Positions 1-10,123 of a stretch of 64,000 nt of DNA are shown piece by piece; the stretch's first letter is position 1; every line of letters starts with the position of its first letter. Both the position numbers and the translations under genes were made by a program. The DNA comes from Tetrapyrgos nigripes (lineage: Eukaryota > Basidiomycota > Agaricomycetes > Agaricales > Campanellaceae): positions 186,001 through 250,000 of the forward strand of contig JAACJM010000112.1 of the NCBI GenBank assembly GCA_013368315.1, given 5' to 3'. The notes beneath the pieces are model-generated. The model was not told where the DNA came from. It did not search any database and saw only the letters and a program-made list of their open reading frames with translations.

Positions 1-64
1 ACTGCAGCTTGCATAGCTATACGAAACGATAATTATAGATAAAATTGGTTGTGGCAGGACCAGC

Positions 65-71
65 TATAAAA
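65..71 (+). promoter_or_regulatory. TATA box of the secreted peptide gene
   Basis: TATAAAA lies about 100 bases upstream of the ATG at 171 and is followed by a pyrimidine-rich leader, the usual layout for a strongly expressed fungal gene with a short 5' leader. The transcription start is not visible directly. Confidence 0.55.
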
Positions 72-170
72 CCCTCGAAGCTTAATCACTCTTCCTCCCA
101 TCTATCCATCCAACCAAGTTTCTTATACACCTATTTAATATCTTTCATCTTTCATATCTTCTTAACTCAC

Positions 171-1237
171 ATGGCCGTCTCAAACTCGAATTCTAATCCT
201 CAATTTTGCCAACTCCTTCTCACTCTCTTCCTCTGCCTCACTGTCTCCCTTCAGTTCGCCGACATGGCCCAGGGCGCTCCAGTTCCAGTTCCAGGTCCAA
301 AAGAGAGCGAAGGAGGGGGAAACGGAGTAGATGTACTAGCTCGCGTCAATGTCAATGGTATGTCCAAAGCTTATCCTTCGTCCAATATCCTTCATATATA
401 GCTCAAGCTCACTGAATCTTAATTACAGGAGCCGATAACAGCTTCAGTGACACACGGCGATGGAACCCTGTTGATGTTGGCACCTTGCCGCCTGGTACTC
501 GTAGACAAACCGATATCCCAGGTGCCGAGCCTATAACAGGCGATCCCCCTGTTTCTGGTGGTGATTCTGCTCGACTGATTAATCGTATTAATGGTAAGTC
601 CAGATCTACACTCGCCATTTTCCACCTGAAGCTTTCGAAATCATTCGAGTCATTCATGATCATTCAACGTTATTGACCAAACTGTGACTGACTGCTATCT
701 GTAATATGGCAGGACAAGCTGCGTCCTGGAAACGGATTAATGGTAAGTCCCTCCTCCAGCCTTCTTTCCAATCATCTCGCGCTGTTTTGCACTTGGAAGC
801 CTTCCAAATGATTATCATTCGAGTCTTTCATTCAAAGCTATTGACCAAATTGTGACTAACTGCTATCTGTGAATGTAATATAACAGGACAAGCTGCGTCA
901 TGGAAACGTATTAACGGTAAGTCCCTCCTCCAACCTTCTTCCCAATCATCTCGCGTTACTTTGCACTTGGAAGCCTTCCAAATGATTATCATTCGAGTCA
1001 TTCATTCAAAGTTATCAACCAAACTGCGACTAACTGCTATCTGTAAATGTAATATGGCAGGACAAGCTGCGACCTGGAAACGTATTGATGATGGTAAGTC
1101 CCTCCTCCAACCTTCTTTCCAATCATCTCGCAGTGTTTTGCACTTGGAAGCCTTTCAAATGATTCGTTTTCTCGTTCATTCCGAGTCAAAGCTATTGAGC
1201 AAACCGTGACTGACTGCTACCTGTAGCCTTCCCCTGA
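171..1237 (+). CDS. Secreted kexin-processed repeat-peptide precursor (predicted)
   Basis: Six exons fit without a frame break: 171-357, 429-593, 713-742, 887-916, 1061-1093 and 1227-1237. They give 151 residues plus TGA. All introns are GT-AG and phase 1. Residues 1 to about 37 form a signal peptide (hydrophobic LLLTLFLCLTVSL). Residues 74-86 lie between two Arg-Arg pairs. Exons 3-5 each add one copy of GQAA(S/T)WKRI(N/D), so Lys-Arg at 124-125, 134-135 and 144-145 frames three eight-residue peptides, INGQAASW twice and INGQAATW once. The tail is IDDAFP. The layout matches kexin-processed repeat precursors of fungi (pheromone-like, repellent or dikaritin-type peptides), but I recognise no family. 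The core has Trp and no Tyr, unlike the Tyr-containing dikaritin cores. The product is presumably cut in the Golgi and secreted. Genes left of the window are unseen. Confidence 0.72.
594..1226 (+). repeat. Tandem repeat of intron plus 30-nt microexon (period about 174 bp)
   Basis: Each unit holds GTAAGTCC...TGACT(G/A)ACTGCTA(T/C)CTGTAA...CAG followed by GACAAGCTGCG(T/A)C. Acceptors at 712, 886 and 1060 are 174 bases apart. The introns are as alike as the exons, so the repeats look recent. Because every unit starts and ends in phase 1, copies can be gained, lost or skipped without shifting the frame. Confidence 0.85.
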
Positions 1238-1521
1238 ACGGAGAGAAGAGGCTATCGGTGGTGATCTGAGCATATTGGGATATTATTAGGCTCCGAGACT
1301 TGATTTTTCGGCTGGTCATGGCCTAACCTGTGAAGACGGGAAGCGGGATCGGGATCCCGACAGGGACAAATATGAATATTTATTTATGCAGCTTGTCTAC
1401 TCTTCTATTACTGGTAATAGCAGTAAGAGGATATAGTCAATCAGTGTTTTATCAAATCACTCGCGGGCACTCGCAGCCGCTTGAGTCTGTGAGTCCGCAA
1501 AAATTCCGTGAGTTCTTTTGA
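1238..1521. other. Intergenic stretch between the peptide gene and the Helitron
   Basis: This holds the 3' end of the peptide transcript and AT-rich sequence with a short palindromic GGGATCGGGATCCCGAC at about 1345. I see no supported coding region; a 63-codon open frame at 1330 has no features of a gene. Confidence 0.5.
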
Positions 1522-1547
1522 CTAAAATGTACATGAAGAGCTTGTGG

Positions 1548-1565
1548 GCCACCGCTTCGCGTGGC
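1548..1565 (-). other. Helitron 3' subterminal hairpin
   Basis: GCCAC and GTGGC pair around a short loop (CGCTTCGC on the plus strand). On the minus strand the hairpin is preceded by GGGCCTCGTTATT. The same block, GGGCCTCGTAATTTGCCACGCGAAG, occurs in the short elements at 12724-12983 and, diverged, at 20502-20917 and 21794-22113. Such hairpins mark the rolling-circle stop signal just inside Helitron 3' ends. Confidence 0.65.
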
Positions 1566-1603
1566 AATAACGAGGCCCTGAAATCAACAAACATTATTAT
1601 TAC

Positions 1604-4600
1604 TTATACAAATAAGCCATATAGCAAAACTGCTGCTTTTTTATTGTCATAATATGTAACAGATTCAGTTCCATTTACCAATATGCTAGCTTTATGGGGT
1701 ACTCCATTTTTGATACCATCATATATATATTCTGCTTGATTACTGAATATACGGAGAATAAAGTGCTCTTCTCCAAAATAAATTATAGCTTTCAAATCAT
1801 ATGGTTTTTGGTTGCCATTGACAGTGAGGTTAATCATCCTGTCAATGTCCATTGAAGCATTTATTGGGACATACAGTAAAAAGAATTTAGGAAATCTAGT
1901 AAACTCAATGACAGTTTGAAGCTCTGTATGACAGATTTGGCATTGCCAACCAAATGGTTGAACAAAATTGTCTACCCATTGTTGTGTAGATTGATACATT
2001 CTGGTAGACATATAAAGTAGCATATTTGTTCTATTTTTCCATGGTTTATGAACATGATTATTAGTGCAGATAACTTGACTTCTGGAAAATGAAAGATCTG
2101 ACTGCGTTAATGCTAGAAGCACTTCACCGGCATCAGCATACTGTCCATAAGAAAATGCTTCTGAATCAATGTTATGAAGACCACGCCTCACATTTTCTCT
2201 TGCAGCTGTAAGATCTGTAATGCCAGAGCGAAAAGCATCCAGTAGATCCATGGACAGTATTTGTGTAAAATGAGACATTTCAATCTCAAAATGATTGACA
2301 TAAAGGTAATACAGAAGAATGATGGCAGAGTCATAAGCACAGCTATTGAGAAACCATCTTAGGGATGGATAGCTTAAATATGAAGCTGAATTTCTCTGAA
2401 TCTGAGCTGGAACATCTTCTTTGATTTTCTTTTTAGGAGTAGTACTTGGTCTTTCAGGTTCTTCAGCCTGAGCTTTTCTCTTGAGAGTCCTTCCTTTTGT
2501 CTCATTTTGTGTAGCACCTTTTGCAGTTTTAAAATTTCCTTTGAGCTGCCTTTTGTTTTTCTGGTCAGTTTCATTATCAGCAGAGATAATTTGCCATGTT
2601 TCTCCTGAATCAAATGTGTCTGGTAGAGGGTCACTATCATTCCATTCAATAGACTTGTGCACTGAGGCAGGGACAAAGTTTATGCCTTGCACAGTGCGGA
2701 ATGACTTGATCAAACTTGACCGATGGTCACCGAAGACAGAAGGTGACAATATCCCCAAGTATTTTAGTCTTGTTATCTCATCTAGAAGTTCTAATTCTCT
2801 GAGCTCCTGTCTATATCCACCTTTATTCTTTATGCCACCTGTCAATAAGTTTGTATTAAATCCTTGTAAAATAAGAGTTTGATCAGCGCAGGAGCTACGA
2901 GACAATGCTGTGTATATAGCTCTAAAGTCCCTGCTGTTATGTATGTCAACAACATTCCAATCCCTAGTCTTTCCTTGAGAGGCAAAGTCTGTCATTGCAA
3001 AATTGGGTAGTATTTCAACCTGTGTCCGAGATATAGCAATTTCAGAGTCATCTGATAGCTTGCATTCAATTCGGACTGTGTTGCGAGTTATAGGGACAAC
3101 ATTCTCTGGTAAGCCATCAAATTTGATTGGAGCTGGAGGATTGGGTGGCTTATGAAGCTTGATAAAGAGTACATCTAAGACTAACTTGCCATGTTTACCC
3201 GTCTTGGCTTTCCAACCATGAACATAGCCCTCTTGACCTTTTGTGATACAAAGTTCTGTGGCACTATTGTATCTAATCATAACGGGCATTCCTAGGCATA
3301 GATCTAATCTACCTGGAACTTGTCGATCATTATAAGAATGTGGTTGGCTCCAAAGTTCTTTCTGAATCTTACCGTTCACTCGAAATCGCTTAGATCTTCG
3401 TCTTTTTCTGTATTGTCTTTGATCTTCAGGAATCTCCTCAAGGATTACATGTTCATCTTCAGAATAAAAAGATGTGAGTTTCTGGCAAGTTTCTGCAGCA
3501 AATCGCTCAGTTCCAAGCCGATTAGCAACATCCTTGTGCTTATTATAAGTGAGAATGATAGGAGTATTCCGAAAATTCTCATTCTTCAATGATTTTTCTG
3601 GCTGACATGGGTTTGAAATCATTGTCCGCAAAAATGCAATATCCTCAGGCGTACATGACTTGTATCGCATATTTTCTAACGCATTTCTATACTTGTCATC
3701 TCTTTCTGATTGTTCAGTTTGTCTCATATTTTTTCTGAGCATCACAACTGTATTTACTTGATGCCAAAGATGCTGTCCTATGGAGTTTTCTTGATCCGAT
3801 TTTGATTTGGGTGATTGGCCAATAGAGTGACTATATAATGCTACACTTTCTCCGCCTATCGCTGGCGGGAGCTGACTAAAATCACCCGCAAAAATCATAC
3901 TCATACCACCAAAAGGAAGGTGAGGCATGCTTAAAGCAAGTGCGAGCTTTGCGCTGATCTTATACATATCTTTACAAGATAACATAGATACTTCGTCCAG
4001 AAAAACATAATTGACACCTTCTAAACGTGAACAGATTTGTGGTATGGATGTAGAATGGTTTTCTCCCTCAGACTTTGAGTTGATACCAAACATGTAGTGA
4101 TATGTTGATCCTGCCAACAGCGCAGCTGCGCTTCCAGTTGGGGCAACAACAAGCATGCGGTGTGACTCATTGCGTTCTGCAAAAAACTTTCTTAAAGCAC
4201 GGAGAACAGTTGATTTGCCAGTGCCACCCATCCCCCCAATGTACATTTTCAGTTGCTCAGGACATGGACTGGCTGCGTGATTTGCAATAATTCTAAAAGC
4301 TCTGTTCTGCTCAGGATTATCATGGAATTTATATTCATTAGCTATAGTATCAATGAGATTCTGAGTTTGACCTTGTCTTGTCTTGGTCTCAAAAGCTGTT
4401 TTGTCTAATATCTCAACTTGATTAGGAAACCTATTCTTGAATTTATTAGCAGTGTCCTGGTTTGCACTAGATTTATGTCTCTTGTCAAGTATATCCTGCC
4501 TCATTTTGTTAATTTGAAGCTTCCAGCTATGTGCACTTCGGGTGACCTCTGGTTGACATTCCTGTGGGATCAACGACTTACGGTCATGTAAATTATCTGT

Positions 4601-5062
4601 CCAGCCCATTCCTACCAAAATCCCTGTCATTTCATTCATGTCTTCTTGTCGGCGTCTCTCAAATGGCCCACATTCATCTGAAATCTCAAGTAACTCAGAA
4701 TCAATTCCATCATCATATTCTGGTTCATATTCAATGATATCTGCATCTACAGCATTATTACTCATTGTTTTTCTTTGAGCATTATAGTCATCTCTTGAAT
4801 CTAAACATTCATAACGAACTTGGAAATTTTTGAGTACTTGCTTCTGCTGCGCTGTGAACTGGAAATTAGTGAATGCATCATCCCAGCTTTGATCCTCATG
4901 CTTCAAGATTTTTCCATTCCTCCATGGTTTGAATAAAGTTAGCATGACAGTACAATAATATTCGCGATTACCCTTATCAGCTCTGGGTAGTGTTCCTCCA
5001 ATAAAGTTTGGAACAAGTCTTTTTGCATTAGATCCAACTTTCATTGCATGTGTATCAGCAAG
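1604..5062 (-). pseudogene. Helitron-1 Pif1-like helicase half with C-terminal cysteine-protease-like domain
   Basis: This is the C-terminal part of the Helitron Rep-helicase; the open frame begins at 5068 inside the inserted LTR, and true Helitron sequence starts at 5062. About residue 279 is Walker A GGMGGTGKS, about 356 Walker B FLDEVS, about 394 GDFSQLPP, and about 726 the late helicase motif ALSRSSCADQTLI. These are superfamily-1 Pif1/RecD motifs that unwind DNA during rolling-circle transposition. After a basic linker (KRKAQAEEPERPS region), residues about 900-1154 form an extra domain with FLNSCAYDSA (Cys about 910) and GEEHFILRI (His about 1101) followed by IYDG. This resembles the Cys and His boxes of ubiquitin-specific-type proteases. 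Helitrons are known to carry OTU-type proteases; the exact family here is inference. The half itself has no internal stop, but it is cut off from Rep. Confidence 0.85.
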
Positions 5063-5580
5063 TGTCATGAATCGTCTCCCGCCTATTCATTTTCCTTTCT
5101 ATTCTTTTCCCTTTACTACCTATTCCCCACTCTAACCCCATAAACATCAACTATTTCTCATCATCGTCTATAGTTACCATCTCTCTAGATCTATAACTCA
5201 TATTCCTATCTCCTCCGATTCCTATCTCCATGGACATTCTCACTGTCAATCACTTTGTGTGATCCAGTACCTTCATCTATCCATATTTGACTTGTTATTC
5301 TCTCGCCCTTGACATCTCCACATGATACCGTCTATTATTACTTACTCTTTCCCATCTGTTCATATTTTACTTATATACCTGTGATCCTTGTAACCTATTC
5401 CTTAGTTCGTTCACTTCGTCTCCGCTCCGTACTTCTACTACGCAGTGTAGAGCCTAGTCAGCTTACTTTCTCTCTATCTCTTTATCTCTCTATCTCTCTT
5501 GACCAATCTATTCTCTTGTGAACCGGCTTTCTCGTATTGTGTGACTTGGGTGGTTATCGAGTGTATCGACAACCTTGACA
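5063..5580 (+). repeat. 5' LTR of the truncated gypsy element (LTR family 5)
   Basis: It runs from TGTCATGAATCG to CAACCTTGACA. The 3' third, from TTCACTTCGTCTCCGCTCCGTACT to GTGTGACTTGGGTGGT, matches the solo LTR at 54685-55191 and, reversed, sequence from 61613. It contains TATTCC and pyrimidine-rich tracts but no obvious strong TATA box. Confidence 0.85.
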
Positions 5581-5643
5581 CTTGAACGAACTCCCATACA
5601 CCCACCTCCTTCTCCAGACCCTTCAGATCCGAACGACTCAGTC

Positions 5644-6684
5644 ATGGCTGACACGCCTCCTATCGGGTTAAACGGAACTTCCGAACGAGGAAGAAAACCG
5701 GATACCTTCAACGGAGAACGAAGCGAGGCAAAACGATGGTTGGCCCAGTTTAACAACTACCTGCGCATGAATCAAGGAAGGTACCCAACCGAAGAAAGTC
5801 AGGTTGCATTATTTCTGTCATTTTTCGCGGGAGAAAAAGGAGGAGACTGGGCAACGCAGAGATTGACGGAACGAGATGCAGATGAAGAAAATGAGGAATT
5901 GAAAGCTACACCAGATCAACGGAGATGGATAACTTTAAAGGAGATACGTGATCGATTCAAAAGGGACTTCAAACCTTTAGCCTCGGAAGATGTGGCTAGA
6001 ACAAAGATCAAGTTTGCCAGAATGAGGGGGACGGATATCAGCAGCTATAACAGCATTTTTGACACATATGGAGAGGAGTCTGACTTTGGAGAGGCAGCGC
6101 TGTTAGAATTCTATCAGGACGGGTTGCCACCCAAACTCCGAGAAGCAGTTGGAAGGACGTATCCAAAATGGAAGGACTTCGATGAGTATCAGGAAAGAGC
6201 TGTGGAGCTTCACTTAGAGTGGTTGAAGGAACGAGAAAGACAAGGACGCTGGAAGACTACTTCAACGTCAAAGAGTAGTTCAGGCCCGTCTCAAGGAAGA
6301 ACGGTGGCTAGCGTCAATGCGCTCATGGGATCAGGTGCTAACTCGTCTTTCAATCTGCCACCTAAACTGACACCTGATGAAAGGGACCGACTCCGAAAGG
6401 CAGGAGCATGCTTCGCATGTAGACAAACCGGACACATGAGCAACGAATGTCCTACATTCCCGAAAACGTCGTCTCAAAACACTTCCCGAACCTTCCCTCC
6501 TCGCACCATTCGAACAGCCGAAACCGCGTCCCCCCCACCGGCAACAGTGGCACAGGCATCCTCTTCTCGAAACACGATCAAGGAAATCTCTGACATAGTA
6601 AACAGGGTTAAAGGATTAGAAGGAGAAGAAAAGGAACAAGCAACCGTCTATTTGAAGGATATTATGTCTAAATTGGATTTTTAA
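5644..6684 (+). CDS. Gypsy Gag with one zinc knuckle
   Basis: The frame is open from the ATG at 5644 (MADTPPIGLNG), about 346 residues. The central part (GGDWATQRL, then LASEDVARTKIKFARMRG) is the usual retrotransposon Gag capsid region. A CCHC knuckle, CFACRQTGHMSNEC, lies about residue 257, followed by a Pro/Ser/Thr-rich stretch and a short coiled C-terminus (IVNRVKGLEGEEKEQ). Gag coats the element RNA in virus-like particles. The frame has no stops, which is unusual in this decayed neighbourhood and suggests a fairly recent insertion. Confidence 0.85.
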   Translation: MADTPPIGLNGTSERGRKPDTFNGERSEAKRWLAQFNNYLRMNQGRYPTEESQVALFLSFFAGEKGGDWATQRLTERDADEENEELKATPDQRRWITLKEIRDRFKRDFKPLASEDVARTKIKFARMRGTDISSYNSIFDTYGEESDFGEAALLEFYQDGLPPKLREAVGRTYPKWKDFDEYQERAVELHLEWLKERERQGRWKTTSTSKSSSGPSQGRTVASVNALMGSGANSSFNLPPKLTPDERDRLRKAGACFACRQTGHMSNECPTFPKTSSQNTSRTFPPRTIRTAETASPPPATVAQASSSRNTIKEISDIVNRVKGLEGEEKEQATVYLKDIMSKLDF

Positions 6685-6755
6685 ATCGCTCCTCTGTTAC
6701 GTCGTCAGTAGGAGTAAAACAGTACACCGGACAGTTAAAGAACAATCGATATAGT

Positions 6756-7450
6756 GTGTTATACCCCTCTTGTGAGCGATCCTTTCCTTCAGAAATAAGG
6801 ATGTCAGCAATCACTCGCAATAAACAGATACCATCAATCACACTCAAAACTGAACTAATCGGCAAAATTACTGGCAGAAAAATCGACGCAAACGCTCTAA
6901 TAGACAGCGGTGCAGAAGGCATAATCATTAACAGTCAATTCGCACAAAGAAATCAACTCACCCTCCTTCCTATCAAAAACCCATTCCCAGTTCGAAATGT
7001 TGACGGCTCTGAAAACACCATGGGATGGGTACGAGAATACACTATCCAAAATCTTCGTGTCTATTCTCGAGACGACAAGGCGTACCATGAAGAACAGGCC
7101 GAATTCTATGTAACGGACATCGGGGATCACGATATAATCCTCGGTACCGACTGGTTGGAAGAACATAATCCAGATATAGACTGGTCAGACTCACGGGTAG
7201 ACATGACTAGATGCCCGGAAACATGTATCACAGCAAAACCTCCCGTTCTCCACTTGAAAACTAAAACCTTAAAACCCATAGTCATCGATCCAAGAACCCA
7301 TCACAAGGAGTACCAAGTCAGGTGGATAGAACCAGTTGGACGATTCAAACCAACAGCCCAACCGAAAATTGCAGGGCGACGTCGTCGAATTCCTATTCGA
7401 TCTTTCCACCGAAATCCAGAAGAAACGGCAATCTTTACCGAAGATGACTA
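6756..7450 (+). pseudogene. Gypsy protease, cut off before reverse transcriptase
   Basis: This frame differs from gag and begins about 70 bases after the gag stop, so a frameshift or a separate start would be needed. LIDSGAEGIIINSQF carries the aspartic protease DSG triad, and HDIILGTDWLEEHNPDIDW is the usual downstream protease/RT linker motif. The reading ends at the 19-bp inverted LTR tip (7451-7469) and then in Helitron sequence, so reverse transcriptase, RNase H and integrase are missing. The element could move only with help from a related copy. Confidence 0.82.
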
Positions 7451-7469
7451 CGGGAGACGATTCATGACA

Positions 7470-10123
7470 GCAAGTGGATGTCCATGAAGAAAAGGAAACA
7501 TATTTTGTGATAAGGTTTCTTTATTCATTGGTTTGGGGCCTTGTAAATACTCAGCTTCACATGCATCATCATCTTCTTCATCCGATTCTAGACTTATATC
7601 AGAGTCTGTATCTGATACAGTGCTTTCAGCATCAGAATCATTTTCATTGACCACCTCCATATCCATCAACTCATCTGGACTTTGATGTGATACTTTGTTT
7701 TTTGATACATTTACCCTTTCACATAGCTGCACCCAATCATAAAGACACATATGCTCAAGCTCTAATGGACGATATATATAATCACAAACTTGTGAAAGGG
7801 CTACCACTCCATTTCTCTTCCTGAGTAAAATTACCTTATCTTTACCTGGTGGTTTGTCCTCGTCATCACTGCTCCAATATTTTTTAACTTCATTCACATA
7901 ACTCTTCCAATAAAAAGCTTTGAACTTATGGCTGGTATAGTGGTCTGGATTGTCTAATAAGTACATGCAGATCATAGGAGCTCCTAGCTCCATTTTTACA
8001 GATAAAAGATTTACCATCTGTGTGACCAATTTTCTCACCTTCTCTTGCCTGCTCAAAGGTCCATTTAACATTTCAGAATTTCGAACCAGAACAGATTTTA
8101 TAACATCAAAAATGATGTGTGTATTCAAACTCCATTTTGTGATGTAATTAGTCACATAATATACAACTGCCTTAATTGCAGTTCCAGATAGCAGTGAAGT
8201 GACATCTGAATTACACCGCAATAGATATGTCATTGTCGGATTATAAGTGTTAATCCAAGGTTCATGCTTCTGTATTTTCAAATATCCTGTTTCTTCATCA
8301 ACCTGTGTAGTGTCTATGACTTCGCGTGGAAATCTTGCACTACAAGTTCCGTACTTATTATCCAGGCAGCCAAAATAGTCTCTATTTTTCTTACGTTTGC
8401 CATCTTTACCCATAGTTGACTTACATTTGTGTATATGAGTGCGAGTGACTATATCATCTACCTCAGCTTTATACTTATCCCACCATTGTTCAGTAGATAC
8501 ACATACATCACACTGCTCTTTATTATTACATTTATGCGCTGTGCAATTTGGAGGGGCTGATGGAAGAGAGTAAACAGGGTTAACATAATCTTCTGATTCA
8601 GTTCTCAACTTGACTGTTTCCTGTACACTCTCCTGATCTCCTGTCATGAAATTACCAGTATGTACACTTTCAAGATATTCAACAATTTTCTTTTGAAAGT
8701 CACTGTTAGGGTCTAAGATTGCATCTCTGATTTCTTGTGGAGACCTTGAAAAAGCAATCCAGAGAAGCATATGTAAATGAAGTGTCAGCCTGCCTTGCTG
8801 TTCAACAGTCCCATAATAGGCACTTGTTTTGCCAAATAGCCCATCATGACCACTGTCTACTCCAAGAATATGCTTTATAAACATTCTTACCATGAAATCA
8901 AAAAATTTAGCACCGGAGACAGGATTTCTTATTACTTGTCTGGTTCTATCATCATCTGGTAATTTGAGATTTGGCTGGAATTTTTCATGAGTACCAGCAT
9001 AATATAAACACAGTGGATGGGTTGTGTCTGAAGGAGCAAAGGTAATATACCATGATGGTGCACCTAAGTAAGCAATTAGAGACCACAGCTCATTTCTGAG
9101 ATATTTTTTACTAGCCATAGAACCTTTCACACCACCACCTACGTGATCTAGATCTTGAATTATAGAGAAGCAAGCTTTTTCTTCTTCAGTTTCAGGACGT
9201 ACCACATCTCCTCTTTCAAGCCTTTGAATGATATTTGTGAGTACAGTATGGTTGATATTAAGTATCCGGTCAGCAATGGCTGGAAATGATTGAAGCTCAG
9301 TCATTGCAAAGCCATTAGAAGTTGCTGCTTTAATTTGCTCATGGCTGAATGCAACAAATGGAAAGGTGATGTCAGTCTGAAATCGTTTATCATGATAATT
9401 GAGTAAAAACTTTTTGTGAGCCTTTTCTCCGAACTTCAGGATATTGTTCATTCCAAAACCTCCTAATCCATAAGGGAAAAGCCATGGAAAAATTGATGGA
9501 TAAAGTTTAGGATTCTTGAATATTGTTGAGCTCTCCTTGCTGTGGCCTACAGCCAAGAATTTGCCTTGTGCATTCAAATGAGCTAAGGCTTTTGCCTTTT
9601 GTGATTCTACTGTCTCATTTTGAAGGTTTTCACCTGTCAGTCCATGTACAACAAAAGGAACTTCACCCTGTTCAGTCCCAATCTCAGGCTCATTGTCATG
9701 TACACTTGTTCCTTCTGGGATTCGGTTTCCTTCATTGTCTGTAGGCTTCCATTCCACTGATACTGGAGGTATATTTTCAGCGTACATATTAAGATTTTCC
9801 ATAGAGATATTTAGATCATGATACGCGGGATGGTTTAACTTTAACCATGTTAATGCATTGTAAACATATCTACGACGTACCAGCATTGGAGTCCTCTGGT
9901 AATCCTTTTCAGTTGGTTTACAAGGCCCTGTAAACATGATTGCAAGAACTTCATCTAATTCATCAGGCGGGGGTGGTAGGATATCATACACTTTGGTCAC
10001 TGGTGAATCAAAAGCTATGACGTGAGATATCATTTTGCGTGTTCCAGAAGACACTCTTACAAAACAGCAATTAGTCCTAATTTTTTGAATCAGAAGCCGC
10101 TCCACAAAATTCAAATCTTTCAA
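7470..10123 (-). pseudogene. Helitron-1 Rep (HUH endonuclease) half
   Basis: About 880 residues of the Helitron-like N-terminal family. TLHLHMLLWIAF (near 8757-8792) is the HUH metal-binding motif. YYVTNYITK (near 8130-8160) carries the two catalytic tyrosines that nick and join DNA strands. A Cys/His-rich segment with CTAHKCNNKEQCDVC (about 8500-8550) precedes them. The C-terminus runs GHPLA into the inserted LTR. Upstream, the same frame continues through TGA at 10154-10156. With 1604-5062 this was one polypeptide of roughly 2000 residues or more. Confidence 0.85.

Larger units (their letters stand above)
5063..7469 (+). mobile_element. Truncated Ty3/gypsy element with inverted U3 ends
   Basis: A 2407-bp insertion in the Helitron-1 gene, flanked by GCAAG at 5058-5062 and 7470-7474. 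It begins with an LTR, then gag and protease, and stops before reverse transcriptase. Instead of a 3' LTR, its right end is the reverse complement of the first 19 bases of its own LTR (5063-5081 against 7451-7469). Removing the element plus one GCAAG restores the Helitron frame across GHPLA/DTHAM. Confidence 0.88.

Noticed and set aside
1330..1521. 63-codon open frame with a hydrophobic start
   Set aside because: No homologous copy, no splice support, and it lies in the gap between a finished gene and a Helitron end; most likely chance.
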